DNA of 64,000 nt. Origin: Variovorax paradoxus (GTDB taxonomy: Bacteria; Pseudomonadota; Gammaproteobacteria; Burkholderiales; Burkholderiaceae_C). Positions 47,016 to 56,527 of this stretch are shown here, piece after piece. Position 1 is the first letter of the stretch; every line of letters begins with the position of its first letter. Where the stretch lies: contig NZ_JAUSXG010000001.1 in NCBI RefSeq assembly GCF_030815855.1, positions 3,162,001 to 3,226,000 on the forward strand, in the 5' to 3' direction. A program made the position numbers and the translations under genes. The notes under the pieces were generated by a model that was not told the origin of the DNA, ran no database searches, and saw only the letters and a program-made list of their open reading frames with translations.

Positions 47016-50000
47016 TCAACTTTCCCGAATACGCTGCGCGGTTTTCCGCTGCGAAGAGATCAGTTCGCGCACTTCCGAGGCCGGCAGCGGTCGGGCGAAC
47101 AAGTAGCCCTGCGCCTCGTCGAAGCCCTCGAGGTTGACCACTTCCAGCTGTTCCGCTGTCTCGATGCCCTCCACGGTGGTGGTGATTCCGAGGCTCTTGC
47201 CGATGCCCGCGACAGCCCTCACGATGGCCAGCGATTCCTTTCCTTGAGGGAGATCGGAGATGAAGCTGCGGTCCACCTTGATCTTGTCGAAAGGAAAGCT
47301 CCGCAGGTAACCCAGCGACGAGTATCCCGTTCCAAAATCGTCCATCGCGATCTTCACGCCGAGCTGGCGAATTTGCTCCAGGGTCTGCAGGTTCCTGTCG
47401 TCTTCGTCGAGGAGCACCGATTCCGTGATCTCGAGCTGCAGGCGCGACGCGGGAAGTCCCGCTGTGTCCATGGCCTGCCTGACGGTCTCCACCAGATGGG
47501 GGCTCTTGAATTGCACGGGCGACAGGTTCACGGCCACGCTGATGTCGTCCGGCCAGCTCGCGGCTTGCCGGCAGGCTTCCTGGAGAACCCACGCGCCGAT
47601 CTGCACGATGAGGCCGGTCTCCTCTGCAATCGGAATGAAGTCGGCGGGAGAGACCAGGCCCTTGTCCGGATGCCTCCAGCGCAGCAGTGCTTCACACGTG
47701 GTGACCTGCTTCGACCGGAGACTGACCAGCGTCTGGTAGTGCACCTCGAATTCGCCTCGGGCCAGCGCCTCGCGAAGAGACAGCTTCAAGGCCAGGCGGG
47801 CCTGAAGCTGCGCGTCCATGCCCTCGACATACCGGAAGTACGTTCCCCTTCCGGCGGCCTTTGCCCGATACAGAGCCACGTCCGATGCCTTGGTGATCTG
47901 ATAGGCGCTGGTGCCATCGTCCGGCGCGACCGAGATACCGACGCTGGCACCGATGACCACGCTGGGCCCGTCCATGTCGAAAGGCTGGGAGAGCACGGCT
48001 ATCAAGCGGCGCGCCATCTCCCCGGCGTCGTCCGGCCGACGCAGCCCGGGCAAGCCCACGGCGAACTCGTCGCCTCCGAGCCGCGCAACAAAATCGGTAT
48101 CCCTGACGCAATGGCGCAAGCGCTCCGCGGCCTGGCGCAGCAGGCTGTCGCCGGCATGATGGCCATAGCTGTCGTTGACGGCCTTGAAGTCGTCGAGGTC
48201 CACCGTCAGCAAAGCCAATGCGAAGTTCGCCGTCGCGTGGCGCAGGTGCTCTTCCATGGCCTCGACAAAAGCCACGCGGTTGGGAAGGCCGGTCAACACA
48301 TCGTGCCGGGACATGTGGAACACCTGCTTCTGTGCATGGAAGCGTTCCTGCTCGGCCGCCCGACGCGCCGAGGTGTCGCGGAAGAAGATGGAGAGGCCGA
48401 CCGGCGTGGGCGAGGCATGGACTTCGAGCCACACGCCCAAGGTGGGCAGGTATTCCTCGAAGGACACAGGCTTGCCGCTCGTCAATGCTCGCCGGCAATG
48501 GTCCGCGAAAGGTCCATTCAACTCCGTGGGGAACAGGTCCAGCAGCCCATAGCCGATCGCCTCGTGGTCCAGTTTCAGGAATTTTCGTGCGTTCTGGTTC
48601 ACGTAGGTGATTCGCCATGAGCGATCGATGGCCACGACGCAGTCCATCGTGGCCTCCAGGGCTGCCGACAGTTGTCGCGCCGCATCTTCGGCTTCGCGGC
48701 GTGCCGCTTCTGCATCATCGTGCGCGGCCTTCGCTTCCGTGATGTCGCGCCAGATGGTCACCGTCCGGGCCGGTGTGCCGCCTGCATTGAACACGGGTGC
48801 CGCAATCACGTCCAAGTACCGGTGATTGCCCCGAGCGTCAATCGCTCCGGCCTCCAATCTCGCCGTGCCCCCTTGCCGAACACTTTCGAGTGCGGCCTCC
48901 AGCTTGGGCATATCGTGCTCTGAAAAAATCTTCTTCCATGTCTGGCTCTCGATGCCGTCCGTCGAGCTCAGCCCCAGGAACTCCCGCCCGGCCCTGTTCA
49001 TGAGCAGCGGCCTGCCCTCCATGTCCAGCAGGCGAATGCAATCCGGGCTGCTGTCGAAGATGCTTCTGACCGAAGCTTCGCTCTCCTGCAGCGCCAGTTC
49101 GGCGACGCGCCTGTCCGTGATGTCGAGGATGGAACCGGCATAGCCGAGCAACTCGCCGCTGGCGGAGAGCCGGGGCGCGCCGGTGTCGATGACCCAGGCC
49201 CAGCTCCCGTCCGAGCGCCGCAATCTGTATTCGAGCGTGACGAAGGCGCTGTTGGCCAGGTCCTTGGCGAACTTGTCCAGTACGGAGGCGAGATCGTCCG
49301 GATGAACAGCGCGGCTCCATCCGTCTCCAAGCGCATCGGTTTCGCTTTGACCTGTCAGCTCGAGCCATCGCTTGCTGTGATATGTCGCGCGGCCGTTCTG
49401 GTCGGTGAGCCACATCATCACGGGGACACTGTCGGCGATCCCCCGGAACAGTTCCTCGCTCTCGCGCAAGGCGTCCATCGCGAGTTTCTGTTGATGAACA
49501 TCCTCGAGCAGGCCGTACCACTGCACCACGTGGCCGGCCTCGTCGCGACGAGGGGCCGCGCGATTTCTGAACCAGCGGTATTTGCCGTCGGAAGGACTCG
49601 ATATCCTGCATTCGACATCCAGCGGTTGGCCTTGCCGGACGGACACTGTCCACTTGGCACGAATTTCTTCCAGATCGTCGGGGTGAACAGAGTTCTCCCA
49701 GCCTGAGCCCAGCGCTTTCTGAGGCGGCATGCCCGAGACCTGCCGCCAGCCCGGACCGATCTCCGTCACCGCACCGCGCGCATCGGCGGTCCAGGGAGTC
49801 TGTGGATGCAGTTCCACGAACGCGCGGTGGTGCTCTTCAGCGGCCTGCAGAATGGCTTCCGCATTGCGCAGGCCGGTGACATCGGAGATGACGACCACGA
49901 GCAGCTTGCCAGTCGCGAGACCCGGCACAACGATGCGCTGCTTCCTTGTGAGCAAACTTCTTACCGTGCCGTTTTCGAGCGTGATGTGTTCTTCGAAAGT

Positions 50001-50258
50001 ACGCTCCTGACCGTTGTTCAGCACCTCAAGGTCTGCTTGCCTGAGCCGGTCAGCCTGTTCTCTCGTCAGAAAGTCGTGGTCTGTCTTTCCTCTCAACTCA
50101 TCCAGAGAAGCGTTGAGCAGGGCGCAAGCCGCAGCGTTGGCGTGCACGAACCGCGACGCCTCGTCCTTGACGATGACGGCCTGCTCGACCAGGTCGAGAA
50201 CGAGGGAGAACGGCAGAAGGCCCCGCGAGGGATCGCAGTGCATCGGAGAGGGGCTCAT
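47016..50258 (-). CDS. multi-PAS diguanylate cyclase/phosphodiesterase (GGDEF-EAL)
   Basis: 1,080 residues. Five PAS domains in series (ends near 133, 262, 385, 510 and 640, each closing with a DxT-type element such as ILDITDRR) precede a GGDEF domain with intact GGDEF in ARLGGDEFAVG. An EAL domain with CEALLRW and DDFGTGYSSL follows, so both activities could be present. It makes or degrades cyclic di-GMP in response to several inputs. No transmembrane segment is seen. Start ATG 50258 is chosen for lack of a better ribosome site; 50243 and 50330 are in-frame alternatives. It is divergent from the MEDS-kinase gene. Confidence 0.92.
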   Translation of the reverse strand: MSPSPMHCDPSRGLLPFSLVLDLVEQAVIVKDEASRFVHANAAACALLNASLDELRGKTDHDFLTREQADRLRQADLEVLNNGQERTFEEHITLENGTVRSLLTRKQRIVVPGLATGKLLVVVISDVTGLRNAEAILQAAEEHHRAFVELHPQTPWTADARGAVTEIGPGWRQVSGMPPQKALGSGWENSVHPDDLEEIRAKWTVSVRQGQPLDVECRISSPSDGKYRWFRNRAAPRRDEAGHVVQWYGLLEDVHQQKLAMDALRESEELFRGIADSVPVMMWLTDQNGRATYHSKRWLELTGQSETDALGDGWSRAVHPDDLASVLDKFAKDLANSAFVTLEYRLRRSDGSWAWVIDTGAPRLSASGELLGYAGSILDITDRRVAELALQESEASVRSIFDSSPDCIRLLDMEGRPLLMNRAGREFLGLSSTDGIESQTWKKIFSEHDMPKLEAALESVRQGGTARLEAGAIDARGNHRYLDVIAAPVFNAGGTPARTVTIWRDITEAKAAHDDAEAARREAEDAARQLSAALEATMDCVVAIDRSWRITYVNQNARKFLKLDHEAIGYGLLDLFPTELNGPFADHCRRALTSGKPVSFEEYLPTLGVWLEVHASPTPVGLSIFFRDTSARRAAEQERFHAQKQVFHMSRHDVLTGLPNRVAFVEAMEEHLRHATANFALALLTVDLDDFKAVNDSYGHHAGDSLLRQAAERLRHCVRDTDFVARLGGDEFAVGLPGLRRPDDAGEMARRLIAVLSQPFDMDGPSVVIGASVGISVAPDDGTSAYQITKASDVALYRAKAAGRGTYFRYVEGMDAQLQARLALKLSLREALARGEFEVHYQTLVSLRSKQVTTCEALLRWRHPDKGLVSPADFIPIAEETGLIVQIGAWVLQEACRQAASWPDDISVAVNLSPVQFKSPHLVETVRQAMDTAGLPASRLQLEITESVLLDEDDRNLQTLEQIRQLGVKIAMDDFGTGYSSLGYLRSFPFDKIKVDRSFISDLPQGKESLAIVRAVAGIGKSLGITTTVEGIETAEQLEVVNLEGFDEAQGYLFARPLPASEVRELISSQRKTAQRIRES

Positions 50259-50504
50259 GTTTGGGTTCAGCCTGGGATTTTTTGTTGGCGCGCCCTTTTC
50301 GCGGTGTAGGTCGAGAGCCCGAAACGCCATGAACGGGGCCGCGATCCGATCGGGTGGATGAGGTTGCCTTCGCAGAACGGAGCGGGACGGTTCCGCCGCA
50401 TGTCTGAAGGAAACAACTGCCGGGGCGTGGTGGGTGTGGAAAGCGTGTCGGACAGCGTCCCGTGTTGAATCCGAATGGATTAAACGGGCGCGAAAATATC
50501 CGGC

Positions 50505-53105
50505 ATGAGCGCCAATACCCTCTCTGCCAGGCCCGCGGCAGCCCCCTGCGCGCACCAGGTGCAGTTCTATGACGACGAAAAGATTCTGATCGCGTCGGCA
50601 TCGGACTTTCTGGCCGAGACTTTGGCTGAAGGCGGCTGCGCGCTGATTCTTGCCACCGCGGCGCATCGCCGCAGCTTCTGGACGCGCCTCAGCGGGCTTT
50701 GCCCGAGCGAAAAAATCCTTTTCGTGGATGCAGCCGAAGCGCTTGGGCAAGTCGTGGTGAACGGCAAGCCCGATGAGCGCCTGTTCAACAAGGTCGTCAC
50801 AGGCTTGCTCGATGCCATGGCGAGCCATGGAAAGCTGCGCATCTACGGGGAACTGGTCGCTCTGCTTTGCGCGGACGGCAAGCACGAAGATGCCATCGAA
50901 CTCGAGAGGTACTGGAACCGGCTGGCGGCGCGGCGCGATTTCGAGCTTTTTTGCGGCTACCCGCTGTCCGTATTCCCGGGCACCGAGCATGCCTCCGCCT
51001 TCCGCCACGTCTGCCAGGCGCATTCCACGGTGATACCGATCCGGGGCACCGCGGCCATGTCCCCCGCGGAGATGGCAATGCTCCAGCAGAAGGTGCTGTC
51101 GCTGGACGACGAGATTGTTCGCCGCCGCCAGGCGGAAGAATCCACGCGTGCACGCGAGCGTGAGCTGGCGGAGTTCGTCGAAAACGCCGCGGAGGGCCTG
51201 CATCAGCTGGCTGCCGACGGCACGATCCTGTGGGCCAACCGGGCCGAGCTGGATCTGTTGGGCTACAGCGCCGACGAGTACCTGGGCCAGCACATCTCCC
51301 GGTTCTATCTCGACCCGCCGGTGATCGAAGACATGCTCGCACGGCTCGGCGCCGGCGAGACCCTGCGCAACTATCCTGCCCGTCTTGTCTGCAAGAACGG
51401 CGCCATCAAGCATGTTCTCATCCAGTCGAACGGCCGATTCGAAAACGGCGTGTTGCGCTACACGCGCTGCTTTTCGCGCGACGTGACCGAGCGCGTCGCG
51501 CGAGAACAAGCGGAGCGCGAACGAAACGACCTGCTGCGCCAGGCACCCGTGGCCGCTGCCTTGCTGATGGGCGCCGAACACCGGTTCGAACTGGCCAACG
51601 ATGCCTACAAGTCCATGGTCGGCAAATCCGATCTCGAAGGAAGGACCTACGCCGAAGCATTGCCCGAACTTTGCAGGCGCGAGGACACGCTTCGCGTTCT
51701 GGATGAAGCCTTCGGCTCCGGGCTGCCGTACGTGGCCGAGGAGCATCCGGCGCTCATCGACCGCACGGGCAGCGGGCAGTTCGATGAACGGTATTTCAAA
51801 CTCAGCGTGCAACCGCTGAAGCGGGTCGACCGCGTCTACGGCCTGATGGTGATTGCGGTGGACGTGACCGACCTGGTCCTCGCCCGGCGCGGCCAGGAGC
51901 GGGCCAGTGCCGAGCGCGAAGCGCTGCTGCAGGAGCTCGAGCGTGCCAGCCGCACGAAGGACGAATTTCTCGCGGTGCTGGGGCATGAGCTTCGCAACCC
52001 GCTGGCTCCAATCGTCACGGCGCTCGAGTTGATGAAGCGGCGCGGCGACCTCAAGACCTCCCGCGAGCAAGACACGATTCAGCGCCAGGTTCAGCACCTG
52101 ATCCGGCTCGTCGACGACCTGATGGACGTGTCCCGCGTGACCCGGGGCAAGTTGACGCTGCGGCAGGAGACCGTGCAGCTGGCATCGGTGCTGGCGAAGG
52201 CGGTCGAGATGGTGAGCGTGCTGATGGAGCAGCGCCAGCACACCTTGAATGTCGTCTATCCAGACGAGCCGCTGCTCTGGCATGGCGATCCGGCCCGCCT
52301 GGCGCAAGTGATCAGCAACCTGCTGACGAATGCTGCGCGCTACACGCCTGTGGGCGGCCTCGTTCAACTGAAGGCAAGGCAGCAAGAAGACGGCGTGGTC
52401 ATCTCCGTGACCGACAACGGACGAGGCATCGATGCGCATGCGCTGCCGCAGGTCTTCGATCTGTTCTATCAAGGGGCGCAAACCATCGAGCGTGCCGCCG
52501 GCGGCCTCGGTGTCGGCTTGGCGCTCGTCAAGAGCCTGGTTGCGGCGCACCACGGGACCGTGGAAGCCCGCAGCGCCGGACCGGGGCAAGGCAGCGAGTT
52601 CACGGTTCGCCTGCCCCTGCCCTCCCACGAACGGCTGAATCCCGTGGCGCCCAAGGCTCCCGCGCTCTCGCAAGTGGCGAGCCATCGGCGGCGGGTCTTG
52701 ATCGTCGACGACAACCAGGATGCCGCGGATCTGCTCGGCGCCCTGTTCCGGGAACACGGGCACGACGCGAGAGTGGCGTACGACCCGGCCACGGCCCTGA
52801 TGCTGGTCCCGTCCTTCAAGCCGGAAGTCGCCTTTCTGGACATCGGCCTGCCCGTGATGGACGGCTACGAATTGGCCGGTCTGCTGCGAAAGGAACTGGG
52901 TGAAGCGGCGCCTCTCAAGATTTTTTCGCTGACGGGTTTCGGCCAGCCGGCCGATCGGGAAAAAAGCATGCACGCCGGCATGGACGGCCACTTCGTCAAA
53001 CCCGTGGAAGCAGACCAGGTGCTGCAAGCCGCGCTGTCGGTCGATACGGCCGATGCTGCCGATGCTGCCGATGCAGCCGACAGGGCCGAACAAGTTCAGG
53101 CTTGA
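50505..53105 (+). CDS. MEDS-PAS-PAS hybrid histidine kinase with receiver
   Basis: 866 residues. Residues ~15-185 match a MEDS (DcmR-type) sensory domain: HQVQFYDDEKILIASASDFL, GKLRIYGELVALL. Two PAS domains follow (about 220-340 and 345-465). HisKA has GHELRNP and HATPase has DNGRGI and GLGVGLAL. The C-terminal receiver has VDDNQDAADLL and LDIGLPVMDG. It is a cytoplasmic hybrid kinase whose phosphate would pass to an unseen regulator. The tail encodes repeated Ala-Asp-Ala from 9-bp DNA repeats near 53048-53080. Start ATG 50505 has a weak ribosome site. Confidence 0.92.
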   Translation: MSANTLSARPAAAPCAHQVQFYDDEKILIASASDFLAETLAEGGCALILATAAHRRSFWTRLSGLCPSEKILFVDAAEALGQVVVNGKPDERLFNKVVTGLLDAMASHGKLRIYGELVALLCADGKHEDAIELERYWNRLAARRDFELFCGYPLSVFPGTEHASAFRHVCQAHSTVIPIRGTAAMSPAEMAMLQQKVLSLDDEIVRRRQAEESTRARERELAEFVENAAEGLHQLAADGTILWANRAELDLLGYSADEYLGQHISRFYLDPPVIEDMLARLGAGETLRNYPARLVCKNGAIKHVLIQSNGRFENGVLRYTRCFSRDVTERVAREQAERERNDLLRQAPVAAALLMGAEHRFELANDAYKSMVGKSDLEGRTYAEALPELCRREDTLRVLDEAFGSGLPYVAEEHPALIDRTGSGQFDERYFKLSVQPLKRVDRVYGLMVIAVDVTDLVLARRGQERASAEREALLQELERASRTKDEFLAVLGHELRNPLAPIVTALELMKRRGDLKTSREQDTIQRQVQHLIRLVDDLMDVSRVTRGKLTLRQETVQLASVLAKAVEMVSVLMEQRQHTLNVVYPDEPLLWHGDPARLAQVISNLLTNAARYTPVGGLVQLKARQQEDGVVISVTDNGRGIDAHALPQVFDLFYQGAQTIERAAGGLGVGLALVKSLVAAHHGTVEARSAGPGQGSEFTVRLPLPSHERLNPVAPKAPALSQVASHRRRVLIVDDNQDAADLLGALFREHGHDARVAYDPATALMLVPSFKPEVAFLDIGLPVMDGYELAGLLRKELGEAAPLKIFSLTGFGQPADREKSMHAGMDGHFVKPVEADQVLQAALSVDTADAADAADAADRAEQVQA

Positions 53106-53165
53106 GATTCGAGCCGATGGCTGCGGGGGCAGAATGCCCGCCTCTCACTCGTTCTTTCCGCCGCG

Positions 53166-54140
53166 ATGCAGCCGCCCAGCAAAGCCACCCACATCCAGCT
53201 CGACCTCACGTCCGATCTTCAGAAATGGCGCGCTTTCCTCGCCATTGCCGAGCTGGGCAGCCTGACGCGGGCCGCGCTGTTTCTCGACAGCAGCCAGTCG
53301 CTGCTGAGCCGCCATCTCAATGCGCTCGAACGCGAGTGCAACGCACGCCTGTTCAACCGCACCGGCCGCGGCGTGCAGCTGTCGGAGGTGGGCCAGCGCC
53401 TCTTTCCGCATGTGAAGGCACTGCTGTCGGATGCCGAGCAGCTCGAGCTTGAAATCCGCGGCGAGGCGCGCGAGCCGGCCGGCCGCGTCACCATCGGCTC
53501 GCTGCCCTCCATCACCAACCCGATCGTCGGCAAGCTGTTCAGCCGCCTGCAAGCGCGCCATCCCGGCATCCAGCTCAGAATCCTCGAAGGATCGAGCGGA
53601 CAGGTCGAAGAGTGGCTGGCCGACGCTCGCGTGGACATCGCGATTCTGTACCGCTACGGCACCACGCTGCCCGAGCAGGAACAGGCGCTCGCAACAGTCG
53701 ACAGCTATCTGATCGGCACCGCGGGCGACCGTCTCACCGCCCAGCCGGAGCTGCCCTTCAAGGCGCTCGACGGCCTGCCGTTCATTCTTCCGGGCGCGCC
53801 CAACGGCCTGCGCAGCGCGCTCGATGCGCTTGCACGCCAGCATCACATCGCCCTTGCGCCGGTGCTCGAAGCCGACTCGCTGCCGCTGATGCGTTCGGTC
53901 GTCGCGCAGGAGCGGCTCTATACCGTGCTGCCGCTGCACGCCGTCTGGGCCGAGGTGAAAGAGGGGCGCCTGCAGGCGTCCAGGATCGTCTCGCCCGGCC
54001 TGCAACGCATCGTCTCCATGGCCACGGCGCGCAGCAAGGGGCCGGGCAAGGCGGTCTCGGCCGTGGCTGCGCAGATCGTGCAGGCGGTGGAGGAAAGCAC
54101 GCGCCTGGGACTGTGGCGCCCGGGCGCCCCCGCTGCATAG
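53166..54140 (+). CDS. LysR-family transcriptional regulator
   Basis: 324 residues. The helix-turn-helix (about 19-77) includes WRAFLAIAELGSLTRAALFLDSS and LLSRHLNALERECNARLF. The effector domain (about 110-310) has VTIGSLPSITNPIVGKLF and a C-terminal helical tail. It belongs to the Nac/CbbR-like branch with single-protein control of catabolic genes. It is followed by an alpha/beta hydrolase, a carboxymuconolactone decarboxylase-like protein and an amidohydrolase on the same strand, its likely targets. Confidence 0.91.
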   Translation: MQPPSKATHIQLDLTSDLQKWRAFLAIAELGSLTRAALFLDSSQSLLSRHLNALERECNARLFNRTGRGVQLSEVGQRLFPHVKALLSDAEQLELEIRGEAREPAGRVTIGSLPSITNPIVGKLFSRLQARHPGIQLRILEGSSGQVEEWLADARVDIAILYRYGTTLPEQEQALATVDSYLIGTAGDRLTAQPELPFKALDGLPFILPGAPNGLRSALDALARQHHIALAPVLEADSLPLMRSVVAQERLYTVLPLHAVWAEVKEGRLQASRIVSPGLQRIVSMATARSKGPGKAVSAVAAQIVQAVEESTRLGLWRPGAPAA

Positions 54141-54223
54141 CAGCCTTTCGCGGCCATGCATGGGTCGGGCGGACATGGCGGCCTATGCTTCGCGCAAGCC
54201 GTGCCCCGAGGAGACAACACGCC

Positions 54224-55108
54224 GTGCCGTTCAACTTTTCCGTATTGCGCCAGCGCCGAGCCGCACTGATGGCACTGGCTTGCGCACTCCCGCTCGGCGC
54301 CTGCGCGCCTTTCGCTTCGGGGCGTGCCGCGGCGCGCCGGCGCGTCCTGCTGACCGATGGCGATGTACGCATCGACGTGATCGTCGACGGCGAAGGGCCC
54401 ACGGTCGTGCTGCTGCCCTCTTCCCAGCGCGACTCCGAAGACTTCGACGACCTGGCGGCACGCCTGGCCGCAGCCGGCTTCAAGGTGCTGCGGCCGCAGC
54501 CGCGCGGCATGGGTGCATCGAGCGGACCGATGAGCCACCTGAGCCTGCACGCGCTCGCCGCCGACGTCGCGGCCACGGTCCGGCAGCTGGGCGGCGGCCG
54601 TGCCGTGCTGGTTGGCCACGCCTACGGCCACTTCGTGGCGCGCGTCACGGACCTCGACCATCCCGGCCTCGTGCGCGGCGTGGTCGTCGCGGGCGGCGCC
54701 GCGCGCACCTTCCCGCCCGGCATGGCGCAGGCGCTCGCCGTCGCCAGCGACCCGGCGCAGCCCCGCGATGCGCGGCTGGGGGGACTGCGCACAGCCTTCT
54801 TCGCGCCCGGCAACGATCCCACCCCCTGGCTCGAAGGCTGGCATCCGGAACTGCGCGAGACCTATCGGCGCGCCGGCAGCATTCCGCCCAAGGAAGCCTG
54901 GTGGCCCGTGAGCCACTCGCCCATTCTCGACCTGCAAGGCGCCGAAGACCCCTGGCGCCCGCCCGCCACGCGCAACGAACTCAAGGATGTGCTGGGCGAC
55001 AAGGTGACGGTGCAGGTCGTGCCGCGCGCCAGCCATGCGCTCATTCCCGAACAGCCGGAGACTGTGGCGCGCGCCATCGCCGGCTGGATTTCCACCCTTC
55101 CCCGCTGA
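54224..55108 (+). CDS. alpha/beta-hydrolase fold lipoprotein lacking the usual nucleophile serine
   Basis: 294 residues from GTG 54224, behind GAGGAG. The N-terminus has a signal with a lipobox-like LGAC (Cys27), so the protein is probably anchored in the periplasm. The hydrolase fold is clear (TVVLLPSSQRDSEDF, RPQPRGMGAS). But the nucleophile elbow reads GHAYGH, with Ala133 where Ser is expected in GxSxG. An acid (QGAEDPW) and a His (RASHALI) are present. Either it is catalytically altered or it binds rather than cleaves its ligand. It ends 14 bp before the decarboxylase-like gene. Confidence 0.82.
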   Translation: MPFNFSVLRQRRAALMALACALPLGACAPFASGRAAARRRVLLTDGDVRIDVIVDGEGPTVVLLPSSQRDSEDFDDLAARLAAAGFKVLRPQPRGMGASSGPMSHLSLHALAADVAATVRQLGGGRAVLVGHAYGHFVARVTDLDHPGLVRGVVVAGGAARTFPPGMAQALAVASDPAQPRDARLGGLRTAFFAPGNDPTPWLEGWHPELRETYRRAGSIPPKEAWWPVSHSPILDLQGAEDPWRPPATRNELKDVLGDKVTVQVVPRASHALIPEQPETVARAIAGWISTLPR

Positions 55109-55122
55109 CATTCCCAAGCCCC

Positions 55123-55696
55123 ATGCCACGCATCTCCCTGCCCCCGCCGGAAACCATGAATGCCGCCCAGCGCGCGGTCCACGACAAGATCGTGTCGGGC
55201 CCGCGCGGCAAGGTGCAGGGACCGCTGCGCGCCGCACTGCACAACCCCGAACTGGCCGACAAGTGGCAGGCGCTCGGTGCGCTGTTGCGCTACGGCACCA
55301 CCTTGCCGCCGCGCCTGTCGGAGCTTGCCATTCTGGTGACCGGCCGCGCCTGCTGCTCGCCCTTCGAGTGGTACGCGCACCGCCTCGAAGCCGAAAAGGC
55401 GGGCATCGAGCAGCCGGTCATCGAAGCCATCCTGGCCGAAGCGGACCCGCCCGGCCTTTGCGCGGACGACGCAGCGGTGTACCGCTACGCAGTCGAGCTC
55501 AACCGCCCACAACTCGGTCTCCGATGCAACCTACGCCGCCGCGCTCGCGCGCTTCGGCGAACGGACCGTCGTGGAACTGACGGCGCTGATCGGCTACTAC
55601 ACGATGGTGGCGATGACGCTCAACGCCCACGAGATACCGCTGCCCGAAGGCGTGGCACCCGCCTTTGCACTGCCGCAGCAGTCGGAGCTCCGATGA
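55123..55696 (+). pseudogene. carboxymuconolactone decarboxylase-like protein, frameshifted as read
   Basis: The first frame (ATG 55123, MPRISLPPPETMN) gives ~128 residues of the AhpD/CMD fold (LSELAILVTGRACCSPFEWYAH). It then goes off frame after VYRYAVELNR. Removing one C from the CCC at 55506-55508 restores HNSVSDATYAAALARFGER and VELTALIGYYTMVAMTLNAHE, the expected C-terminal half, ending at TGA 55694-55696 (total about 190 residues). The restored stop overlaps the amidohydrolase ATG by four bases, strong support for that reading. The family includes decarboxylases and peroxidases in aromatic-acid breakdown; here it may be fully functional if the insertion is a sequence error. Confidence 0.85.
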
Positions 55697-56514
55697 GCAC
55701 CGCAGCCGCAGCGGCGGGTTGGGACTGCCACGCCCACTTGTTCGGCCCCTACGAACGCTTTGCGCTCGCGCCCGATCGCAGCTACACGCCGCCGGAGGCA
55801 CTCGAGGCGCACTACCTGGACCTGCTTGCCAGGCTCGGCCTCGCGCACGGCGTGCTGGTGCACCCGAGCGCCTACGGCGACGACCCCGCACTGCTGCTGC
55901 ACACGCTCGCACGGCAGCCCGCATTGCGCGGGGTGGTCGTGGTGCGGCCGGGCGGCGCGCTGGCGCTGCGCGGCCTGCGCGAGCGGGGGGTGCGAGGCGC
56001 CCGCTTCAGCCATCGCAGCGGTGCCGACGCCAATTTCGCGGGCAGTGCATCGTTCGACGATTTGCGCGAACTTGCGCCCGCGCTCGCCGAAGCGGGCCTG
56101 CATGCCGAGCTGTGGACGGACTGCGATGCGCTGGGCAGCATCGCCGATGCGCTGATGGCGCTGCCGGTGCCGGTCGTGATCGACCACATGGGAGGCTTCG
56201 GTGTGGATGCGGGCATCGATGCGCCGGGTTTTCGCACGCTGCTCAAGCTGCTGGCGTCCGGCAAGGTGTGGGTCAAGCTCTGCGCCTACCGCAACCTGCT
56301 GAACACGCCCGACTGGCAGGCGGGTCGTCCGTTCCAGCAAAAGATGGTCGAAGTCAATCCCGGCCGCCTGCTGTGGGGAAGCGACTGGCCGCACCTGCGT
56401 GTGGCGCCGGCGCCCGACGCCGTGCGGCTGCTCGCAATGTTCAAGGACTGGGCAGGCAGCGAAGCCGTGGTGCGGCAAGTGCTCGAGACCAATCCCGAAC
56501 ACCTCTACCGATGA
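55693..56514 (+). CDS. amidohydrolase-family protein, 2-pyrone-4,6-dicarboxylate hydrolase-like
   Basis: 273 residues from ATG 55693 (coupled to the upstream CMD gene by ATGA). DCHAHLFGPYERF gives the metal-binding HxH-type motif. LVHPSAYGDDPALL, VIDHMGGF and WGSDWPHLRV are typical of the LigI/amidohydrolase-2 group. It opens lactones such as 2-pyrone-4,6-dicarboxylate in aromatic-acid pathways. The exact substrate is not known, since other members act on sugar lactones. It faces the GST gene, with a 13-bp gap between stops. Confidence 0.88.
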   Translation: MSTAAAAAGWDCHAHLFGPYERFALAPDRSYTPPEALEAHYLDLLARLGLAHGVLVHPSAYGDDPALLLHTLARQPALRGVVVVRPGGALALRGLRERGVRGARFSHRSGADANFAGSASFDDLRELAPALAEAGLHAELWTDCDALGSIADALMALPVPVVIDHMGGFGVDAGIDAPGFRTLLKLLASGKVWVKLCAYRNLLNTPDWQAGRPFQQKMVEVNPGRLLWGSDWPHLRVAPAPDAVRLLAMFKDWAGSEAVVRQVLETNPEHLYR

Positions 56515-56527
56515 GGCGCGGGGGCCC

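Noticed and set aside
50259..53093. Extension of the minus-strand PAS-GGDEF-EAL frame to more than 2,000 codons.
   Set aside because: Beyond 50258 it is antisense to the MEDS-kinase gene, whose plus-strand product has clear sensory, kinase and receiver motifs.
54160..56514. One long plus-strand frame joining hydrolase, CMD and amidohydrolase regions into a 784-residue protein.
   Set aside because: The first third is out of frame with the true alpha/beta hydrolase, and the join after the CMD half results from the extra C at 55506-55508. The amidohydrolase has its own start at 55693.
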